From CAZXCK01 sp964639225 (lineage in GTDB: Bacteria > Chloroflexota > Anaerolineae > Aggregatilineales > Phototrophicaceae), in assembly GCA_964639225.1 (NCBI GenBank), contig CAZXCK010000166.1, forward strand, positions 1-7,759: a DNA stretch of 7,759 bases, given 5' to 3'. The stretch's first letter is position 1; each line of letters starts with the position of its first letter. Shown piece by piece: positions 1-4,879 of the stretch. Made by a program: the position numbers and the translations under genes. The notes below the pieces were generated by a model that saw only the letters and a list, made by a program, of their open reading frames with translations, ran no database searches and had not been told where the DNA came from.

Positions 1-1
1 T

Positions 2-18
2 AATGGGATAGACCCATT
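2..18. repeat. Short inverted repeat (hairpin) at the left edge
   Basis: AATGGG (2-7) and CCCATT (13-18) are perfect complements around a 5-base loop. It lies upstream of the candidate ppk1 promoter, so it could be the terminator stem of an upstream gene cut off by the window, or an operator. No T-run follows it directly, so a terminator role is not supported. Confidence 0.3.
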
Positions 19-28
19 CACCGGAAAA

Positions 29-57
29 CCGGCAAAATAGCGAGTTTCTACTATAAT
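29..57 (+). promoter_or_regulatory. Candidate sigma-70-type promoter of ppk1
   Basis: A perfect TATAAT lies at 52-57. A weak -35 match (CCGGCA, 3 of 6 to TTGACA) lies at 29-34 with a 17-base spacer. The predicted start near 64 would give a leader of about 29 bases before the ppk1 ATG. The -10 box is convincing because the surrounding sequence is otherwise GC-rich; the -35 box is poor, so an activator may be needed. The -35 overlaps the second copy of an ACCGG motif repeated in this leader. Confidence 0.45.
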
Positions 58-92
58 AAGCCTATACCGGCTGTACAAAACCGGAAAAGACA

Positions 93-2276
93 ATGACCAA
101 ACACAAAACCCAACTGGATTTGCTGAATCCGGATACGTTCACCAATCGCGAACTGAGCACCATCGATTTTAACGTGCGTGTGCTGGCGCTGGCCGCCAAC
201 CCGTCCATCCCGCTGCTGGAGCGCGTCAAGTTCACGGCGATTGTCGGCAACAACCTGGACGAGTTCTACATGGTGCGGGTCGGTTCCTACGTACAGAAGC
301 ACAAACTTGGCATCACCACCACCCGCGTTGATGGCTACACGCCTACGCAGCTTGTCACCGAGATTCGTGAGCGCGCCATCCGTCTGATGACCGACCAGCG
401 CCGCATTATCGGCGAGCTGCTGGCGGAACTGGAACAGCACGGCGTTTATATCCGGCAGGTGGGCACGCTGCCCGCTCCCCAGCGCGAGGCCGTGCGCGCC
501 TACTTCTACGAAGAGGTGTTCCCGGTTCTCACGCCGCTGGCCGCCGACCATGCCCGGCCTTTCCCGTTTATCTCCAACCTCAGCCTGAATATGGGTGTCT
601 ACCTGCGGCGGCACAATGTGAGCCTCACCCAGGAGGACCGCACCGAGTTTGTGCGCATCAAAGTTCCGGAAGTGCTGCCGCGTCTGGTGGACCTGGGGCA
701 GGTGGTCAGCCGCTATGCGCCGGGCCTGCGCCAGGAACCGCACCATCTGTTGTGGCTGGAAGAGATTATCGCCGATAACCTGGACCTGCTGTTCCCCGGC
801 ATGGAGATTGTCGAGCATCACCCGTTCCGCATCACCCGCAACGCCGACATCGACTATGAGCACGAGATGGACGACGAACTGGCCGACATCAGCACCTTTA
901 TCGAAGCCGGTGTCCGCGAGCGTCGCTTTGGCTCGGTGGTGCGGCTCACTGTCCAGCACGACATCAGCGAGCGTATGCTGACCCGGCTCATCCGCGAGCT
1001 GAACGTCGATCCAGAGCGCGATGTGTACATGGTCAATGGTAAGCTGGGTACGTCCAGCCTGTTCCAACTGGCATCCATCGAACGGCCCGAACTCAAATAC
1101 CCGCCCTACGTCCCTAAAACCCCGGAGCTGCTCATCCAGACGGACGACATCTTCGCTGCCATCCGCAAGAACGATATTCTGCTGCATCACCCTTACGACT
1201 CGTTCCTGGCCGTCGAGGAGTTCTTCCGCCAGGCCGCGCGCGATCCGCAGGTACTGGCGATCAAAGCCACGTTGTACCGCGTCGGTAAAAACTCGCCGGT
1301 GGTCCAGGCGCTCATGGAAGCCCGCGAGAACGACAAGCAGGTGGCCGTGCTGGTGGAACTTAAAGCGCGCTTCGACGAGGAAAACAATCTGGAATGGGCG
1401 CGCGCCCTGGAACACAACGGCGTGCATGTCACTTATGGCGTGGAGAAGCTGCCCGTCAAAACACACGCCAAAATCGTGATGGTGGTGCGCAAGGAAGGCG
1501 AGGGCCTGCGCCGCTACCTGCACCTGGGAACCGGCAATTACAACGCCAGCACCGCCCGCCTGTACTCCGACCTGGGCGTGCTGACCTGCCACCCGGAGAT
1601 CGGCGAGGACGCCACGCGCCTGTTTAACCGGCTCACGGGCTACGCGCCGGATACCAGCTACAAACGGCTGCTGGTGGCCCCGGAATATCTGCAAGCCGCC
1701 ATCCTCGACCTGATCGACAACGAGATCGAGGCGGCCCAGGCTGGCAAACCTGCCCGGCTGGTCTTTAAGATGAACCAGCTCGAAGAAGAACTCATTATCC
1801 AGAAGCTGTACGAGGCCTCGCGGGCGGGCGTGCGCATCAACCTCATCGTGCGCGGATTGTGCTGCCTGCGGGCGGGCGTGCCCGGCTTCAGCGACAACAT
1901 TCGCGTCGTCAGCATTTTGGGCCGCTTCCTGGAGCATCCGCGTATTTACTACTTCCAGAACGCCCCGGAAGGTCAGCAGCTTTACGCCGGCAGTGCCGAT
2001 CTCATGCGCCGCAACCTGTACAACCGCGTCGAGACCGTCTATCCCATCCTGGACCCACGCCTGCGCCAGCGCGTGCTGCGTATTCTGGCGACCGATCTGT
2101 GTAATAACGCGCTCGCCTGGGAAATGCAGCCGGACGGCACCTACGCCCGTATAACGCGCTCGCCTGAAGATGATATCATCGACAGCCAGTACATCTTTAT
2201 GCAGGACAGCGCCGGCCTTGACATCGATCTGCCTGCATGGCAGCCGCCCGACCCCAGAGAATCAATCAATAGTTAA
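93..2276 (+). CDS. ppk1: Polyphosphate kinase 1 (Ppk1)
   Basis: Reversibly transfers the terminal phosphate of ATP to a growing inorganic polyphosphate chain through a phosphohistidine intermediate; family members are cytoplasmic or membrane-associated oligomers. The product has 727 residues, slightly longer than the roughly 690 of E. coli Ppk. The N-terminal domain shows the family signature (NRELS 18-22, LLERVKF 41-47, NNLDEFYMVRVG 53-64). The catalytic histidine is H458 in KTHAK (456-460), equivalent to E. coli H435. It is followed by HLGTGNYN (477-484) and YSDLG (491-495). The second active-site histidine is H615 in RFLEHPR (611-617), equivalent to E. coli H592. The C-terminal domain keeps YAGSADLMRRNLYNRVE (631-647). 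The ATG is preceded by a weak GGAAAAG ribosome site. The last 30 or so residues are a low-conservation tail. The gene appears complete and active. It stands alone, with a promoter-like leader and a 131-base gap after it. Confidence 0.97.
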   Translation: MTKHKTQLDLLNPDTFTNRELSTIDFNVRVLALAANPSIPLLERVKFTAIVGNNLDEFYMVRVGSYVQKHKLGITTTRVDGYTPTQLVTEIRERAIRLMTDQRRIIGELLAELEQHGVYIRQVGTLPAPQREAVRAYFYEEVFPVLTPLAADHARPFPFISNLSLNMGVYLRRHNVSLTQEDRTEFVRIKVPEVLPRLVDLGQVVSRYAPGLRQEPHHLLWLEEIIADNLDLLFPGMEIVEHHPFRITRNADIDYEHEMDDELADISTFIEAGVRERRFGSVVRLTVQHDISERMLTRLIRELNVDPERDVYMVNGKLGTSSLFQLASIERPELKYPPYVPKTPELLIQTDDIFAAIRKNDILLHHPYDSFLAVEEFFRQAARDPQVLAIKATLYRVGKNSPVVQALMEARENDKQVAVLVELKARFDEENNLEWARALEHNGVHVTYGVEKLPVKTHAKIVMVVRKEGEGLRRYLHLGTGNYNASTARLYSDLGVLTCHPEIGEDATRLFNRLTGYAPDTSYKRLLVAPEYLQAAILDLIDNEIEAAQAGKPARLVFKMNQLEEELIIQKLYEASRAGVRINLIVRGLCCLRAGVPGFSDNIRVVSILGRFLEHPRIYYFQNAPEGQQLYAGSADLMRRNLYNRVETVYPILDPRLRQRVLRILATDLCNNALAWEMQPDGTYARITRSPEDDIIDSQYIFMQDSAGLDIDLPAWQPPDPRESINS

Positions 2277-2297
2277 GATATATCGCTATATTTTCTG

Positions 2298-2306
2298 TGC
2301 TACAAT
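2298..2306 (+). promoter_or_regulatory. Extended -10 promoter candidate for the response regulator gene
   Basis: TGC-TACAAT forms an extended -10 element (TGn at 2298-2300, TACAAT at 2301-2306) about 100 bases before the receiver gene. No good -35 is seen, which is usual for extended -10 promoters. The stretch 2277-2407 is AT-richer than the genes around it and contains a small palindrome, CAAC-T-GTTG, at 2334-2342. A second AT-rich box (TATAAG) lies near 2380 but lacks a -35 at good spacing. Confidence 0.35.
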
Positions 2307-2396
2307 GCTTCATATTCATTCATGGTCATCACGCAACTGTTGTAAACACCACTGGATGATGCCTTGAATTTACTATAAGCCAAGCCGTGCATTGAT

Positions 2397-2402
2397 GAGG
2401 AG
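2397..2402 (+). promoter_or_regulatory. Strong ribosome binding site of the response regulator gene
   Basis: GAGGAG lies five bases before the ATG at 2408 and fixes this start. It is much stronger than the site in front of ppk1. Confidence 0.8.
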
Positions 2403-2407
2403 TAATA

Positions 2408-3061
2408 ATGACAACCTGGATGCTCGTGGAAGACGAACCAGACCTCTACGACATGGTGCTGGCGATGTACAGCATGATCGGTGTCAAAGGCGAGGCCTTC
2501 CCGGATGGCGAAAGCGCGATGGAGTGGATCGAGAAAGTGGACGCGGGCAAAGTCAGCACCGAACTGCCCGAACTCGGCCTGATCGACATTCGGCTGCCAG
2601 GTGATTACAGTGGGGTGGATGTAGGCGAGCGCCTGCGCAAAAGTCCAAAGCTGAAAGATATGGTCATCGTGCTGATTACCGGCTACCATATTTCCCCACA
2701 GGTGGAACAGACCTTCATCAGGCAGACCCAGGCCGACATGTTCATCTACAAGCCGCTGCCAGGTTTTGCCCAGTTCCGCCAGCAGCTCGAAGACCTGCTG
2801 CAAAAGCGCGGCAAAACCATCACCGAACAACAGCCAGAGGCCAGACCGTCCGCCAACGGCAGCAAGGCCGATGAAAAGTCCGCGGCCAGCGAAGCCCCAC
2901 CAGACGTGATCGACACGCTGTTGAGCAGCCTGGCAAAGGGTGGTAATGACCCGGCCAGCCTCAGCGACATGATGAACACGTTTGGCCATACCGAAGATGA
3001 CGATTCGCTCGAATATCTGGACGATGACGACGATCTGGATGACGACGACCACCGCCGCTGA
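2408..3061 (+). CDS. Stand-alone response regulator receiver protein with acidic C-terminal tail
   Basis: A cytoplasmic CheY-like receiver occupies about residues 4-133. The acidic pocket is E8/D9 in VEDEP, the phospho-acceptor is D60 in LIDIRLPG, the switch threonine is T91 in LITGYH, and the conserved lysine is K115 in YKPLPG, so phosphorylation chemistry should be intact. No DNA-binding, GGDEF or other known output domain follows. Instead there is a polar linker rich in E, A and S (about 136-163), a short predicted helical patch (VIDTLLSSLAKGG, 167-179), and a very acidic end with a run of aspartates (205-214). No sensor kinase is adjacent, so it is an orphan here. It probably acts by protein-protein contact, like CheY or single-domain regulators; this is inferred. 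It converges with the phosphatase gene 12 bases downstream. Confidence 0.92.
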   Translation: MTTWMLVEDEPDLYDMVLAMYSMIGVKGEAFPDGESAMEWIEKVDAGKVSTELPELGLIDIRLPGDYSGVDVGERLRKSPKLKDMVIVLITGYHISPQVEQTFIRQTQADMFIYKPLPGFAQFRQQLEDLLQKRGKTITEQQPEARPSANGSKADEKSAASEAPPDVIDTLLSSLAKGGNDPASLSDMMNTFGHTEDDDSLEYLDDDDDLDDDDHRR

Positions 3062-3069
3062 CCCGGCGG
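3052..3069. terminator. GC hairpin between convergent genes, possible shared terminator
   Basis: CCGCCG (3052-3057) pairs perfectly with CGGCGG (3064-3069) over a 6-base loop that contains the response regulator stop codon. It lies at the meeting point of two convergent genes, where a bidirectional terminator would be expected. No U-tract follows on either strand, so intrinsic termination is uncertain. Confidence 0.3.
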
Positions 3070-3073
3070 CGAT

Positions 3074-3643
3074 TCAGGAAATCTTCTCGACGATCGTCTC
3101 CACCGTGCAGGCGGGCCACGCCAGCACAATAAACGACGGCAGGCCCAGCCGCTGCCACAGTTCGAATGGCTCTGCGCCAGCCCGCTGGCTGACAAACAGG
3201 CTGATGACCGTCCCATGCGCCACAACAGCCACACTTTGACCGGCATACTCCGCCATGACGCCATCCACCGCTGCGCCAAAACGCGCATAGGCGTCATTAG
3301 CGGACTCCGCACCATAGACTCGTTGGTCCGGTTCGGCGAAAAAGTGCGCGACCTGCTCGCGGAAGCGCTCGGCGTCCGGCTCGAATGGCTCCTGCGTCCG
3401 GTCGTGCTCATGGAGACCCGGCACGCTGACAACTGGCAGGCCGCGCGCCTCGGCCAGCAGATGCCCGGTTTCGCTGGCTTTCGGTTCTTCGCTGGTGATA
3501 ACCACCGTCGGCGACCACGCATCCAGTTGTTCGGCCAGCGCCAGCGCGGCAGCCTGACCCTCCAGACTCAGCGACCACTCAGCAGCGGGCCGTTGCGGGT
3601 CAATCCGGGGCATCGCATGTTTGATGAGTATCAGGTACGACAT
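3074..3643 (-). CDS. Histidine phosphatase superfamily protein (phosphoglycerate mutase/SixA-like)
   Basis: Small single-domain member of the branch-1 histidine phosphatase (PGM-like) superfamily, 189 residues, cytoplasmic; family members remove phosphate by way of a phosphohistidine. The catalytic motif reads IKHAMP with nucleophile H9, so the usual RHG is KHA here. The second motif is SEEPKASETG (51-60), with K55 where arginine is common. E79 in GLHEHDR is the likely general acid, ESANDAYARF (113-122) matches the usual GES...R segment, and H143 in VAHGTVI is the second active-site histidine. The core residues are present, so activity is likely, but both phosphate-pocket arginines are lysines. 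The substrate cannot be told from sequence; SixA-like phosphohistidine and small-molecule substrates are both possible. The start is supported by GGGAG just upstream on the minus strand. The gene is divergent from the dehydrogenase gene. Confidence 0.88.
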   Translation of the reverse strand: MSYLILIKHAMPRIDPQRPAAEWSLSLEGQAAALALAEQLDAWSPTVVITSEEPKASETGHLLAEARGLPVVSVPGLHEHDRTQEPFEPDAERFREQVAHFFAEPDQRVYGAESANDAYARFGAAVDGVMAEYAGQSVAVVAHGTVISLFVSQRAGAEPFELWQRLGLPSFIVLAWPACTVETIVEKIS

Positions 3644-3672
3644 CTCACTCCCTCTCCGCCACCTGCGCGTTT

Positions 3673-3698
3673 GTTAAAATTCGACAAACAATTTTAAC
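3673..3698. promoter_or_regulatory. Perfect 9+9 inverted repeat, candidate operator
   Basis: GTTAAAATT (3673-3681) and AATTTTAAC (3690-3698) are exact reverse complements with an 8-base spacer; half-site centres are 17 bases apart. It lies in the divergent intergenic region, 29 bases above the phosphatase start. Its right arm contains the proposed minus-strand -10 box. This is the geometry of a dimeric repressor site. A transcript hairpin is also possible, but the stem is AT-rich and no U-tract follows. Confidence 0.5.
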
Positions 3699-3719
3699 CA
3701 TGTCACAATAGGTTGTGTA
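3691..3719 (-). promoter_or_regulatory. Candidate promoter of the histidine phosphatase gene
   Basis: On the minus strand, TACACA (complement of 3714-3719; 4 of 6 to TTGACA) and TAAAAT (complement of 3691-3696; 5 of 6 to TATAAT) are separated by 17 bases. The predicted start falls within the spacer of the inverted repeat, so a protein bound there would block transcription. Confidence 0.4.
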
Positions 3720-3722
3720 CAC
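3715..3722. promoter_or_regulatory. GTGTACAC palindrome
   Basis: A perfect 8-base palindrome sits in the middle of the divergent region. It overlaps the proposed -35 of the phosphatase promoter and a weak forward -35 (TGTACA 3716-3721, 18 bases before TAGTAT 3740-3745) that could serve the dehydrogenase gene. It could be a shared control site, but a palindrome this short can also arise by chance. Confidence 0.25.
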
Positions 3723-3817
3723 TTGCATGGTAGCTGAAATAGTATAGCCCTCCTGATGCAGATTTCATAAAAGCGACTTTGAAAATTGGTTTACGGTCAG
3801 CCAGCATTTAAGTATTC

Positions 3818-3823
3818 AGGAGG
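3818..3823 (+). promoter_or_regulatory. Ribosome binding site that selects a TTG start
   Basis: AGGAGG at 3818-3823 is a consensus Shine-Dalgarno. The nearby ATG at 3826 is only two bases away and in another frame. The TTG at 3833 is nine bases away and in frame with the conserved dehydrogenase N-terminus, so TTG is the likely start. Confidence 0.75.
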
Positions 3824-3832
3824 CGATGAGCA

Positions 3833-4840
3833 TTGGAACTCTGTGTTATCGAAGGTGACGGCGTAGGCCGTGAGGTCATCCCGGCGGCGCTGCGGGTTCT
3901 GCGTGCGGTGCTGCCTGATGTGGTCGTCCACAATGCGCATGCCGGTTATGATTACTTCAAAACGCATGGGACACCACTGCCGCAGGAAACCATCGACCTG
4001 GCCCTGCGTTACCGGGCCGTCTTATACGGCGCAGCCGATTCGCCATCGTTTCCCGTCGAGGGCTACTATTCGCCCATCATTCGACTACGGCGCTTGCTGC
4101 AAACCTATGCCAGCCTGCGACCAACGCGCTATCTGCCGGTGGCGACGGCCCGCACCGGCGTCGATCTGATGGTTATCCGTGAGAACACCGAAGACCTGTA
4201 CGTTGTCAGCGAGCAGACCGACGAATCCGGCCACACGAGCACCGCCCAGAAGATCATTACACGCGGGGCCACCGAGCGCGTCTCTCGCCTGGCCTACGAA
4301 CTGGCCCGCAACGAAGGCCGCGAAAAGGTGACCATCGTCCACAAGGCGAACATCCTGCCCCAGTCCGACGGCCTGTTCCGCCGGGTGGCGCTGGAGATCG
4401 CCACCGAATACCCGGATGTCATCACTGACGAACTGCTGGTCGATACCGCCGCCTACTGGATGGTCAAAGAGCCGACCCGTTTCGACATGATCCTGACGTC
4501 CAACATGTACGGCGATATCCTGTCCGATATGGCGGCGGCCTGGGGCGGTGGCCTGGGCTTCGTACCGGCGCTCAACCTGGGCGACGACGCCGCCATCGCC
4601 GAGCCGGTACACGGCGCTGCGCCAGACATCGCCGGCAAGGGCATCGCCAACCCGACGGCGGCCATTCTGAGCATGGCCATGCTGCTGCATCATCAATGGA
4701 AACTGCCGGAGCTGGCACAGCGCATCTGGGATGCTGTGTGTGTCACGCTCAGGCACGGCGACCACACCGTCGATACGTTTGCCGAGGGGGCCATCGGTAC
4801 CGAGACATTTACCGATCACGTCATCGCCAATCTGACATAA
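3833..4840 (+). CDS. NAD-dependent isocitrate/homoisocitrate dehydrogenase family protein
   Basis: Member of the metal-dependent beta-decarboxylating dehydrogenases, which oxidise and decarboxylate 2-hydroxy-3-carboxy acids in the cytoplasm; 335 residues, the usual length of the short bacterial forms. The N-terminus has IEGDGVG (6-12). The substrate loop is SPIIRLRRLLQTYASLRP (80-97), and IRENTEDLY (115-123) is of the isocitrate/homoisocitrate type, unlike the VRELTGG type of isopropylmalate enzymes. The catalytic lysine is K171 in VHKANILP. Metal-binding aspartates lie in D205 (VDTAAYW) and YGDILSD (226-232). The cofactor loop EPVHGAAPDIAGKG (257-270) has D265-I266, the NAD pattern, rather than the K-Y of NADP enzymes. 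From memory it looks most like Thermus homoisocitrate dehydrogenase, but isocitrate, homoisocitrate and tartrate-like substrates remain open. Only 39 bases separate it from the next gene, so co-transcription is possible. Confidence 0.92.
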   Translation: MELCVIEGDGVGREVIPAALRVLRAVLPDVVVHNAHAGYDYFKTHGTPLPQETIDLALRYRAVLYGAADSPSFPVEGYYSPIIRLRRLLQTYASLRPTRYLPVATARTGVDLMVIRENTEDLYVVSEQTDESGHTSTAQKIITRGATERVSRLAYELARNEGREKVTIVHKANILPQSDGLFRRVALEIATEYPDVITDELLVDTAAYWMVKEPTRFDMILTSNMYGDILSDMAAAWGGGLGFVPALNLGDDAAIAEPVHGAAPDIAGKGIANPTAAILSMAMLLHHQWKLPELAQRIWDAVCVTLRHGDHTVDTFAEGAIGTETFTDHVIANLT

Positions 4841-4868
4841 ACCCGGCGCGGGCGGCTCCACCCGGCGC
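4841..4868 (+). repeat. Direct repeat in the dehydrogenase-Argonaute gap
   Basis: ACCCGGCGC occurs at 4841-4849 and again at 4860-4868, filling most of the 39-base gap. The second copy abuts the Shine-Dalgarno AGGAG (4869-4873), which sits six bases before the ATG at 4880. It may be a small duplication or simply GC-rich spacer. Confidence 0.4.
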
Positions 4869-4879
4869 AGGAGAACCGC

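Noticed and set aside
51..1937. A 628-codon open frame on the minus strand opposite ppk1
   Set aside because: It lies wholly antisense to a clear Ppk1, has a repetitive H, Q, V and D-rich composition typical of a shadow frame in GC-rich DNA, has no recognisable domain, and extends into the promoter region.
2277..2300. AT-rich inverted repeat after the ppk1 stop as an intrinsic terminator
   Set aside because: The ATATA/TATAT stem is only five A-T pairs and would be too weak; the following T-run is short.
2999..3050. GATGAC-like repeats at the end of the response regulator gene as a tandem repeat array
   Set aside because: The units are irregular and are explained by codons for an aspartate-rich tail.
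2300..3052. A 250-codon minus-strand open frame opposite the response regulator
   Set aside because: The plus-strand frame has complete receiver motifs and a strong ribosome site; the antisense frame has neither and is a composition shadow.
3826..3828. ATG as start of the dehydrogenase
   Set aside because: It is out of frame with the conserved protein and only two bases from the Shine-Dalgarno; the TTG at 3833 fits both frame and spacing.
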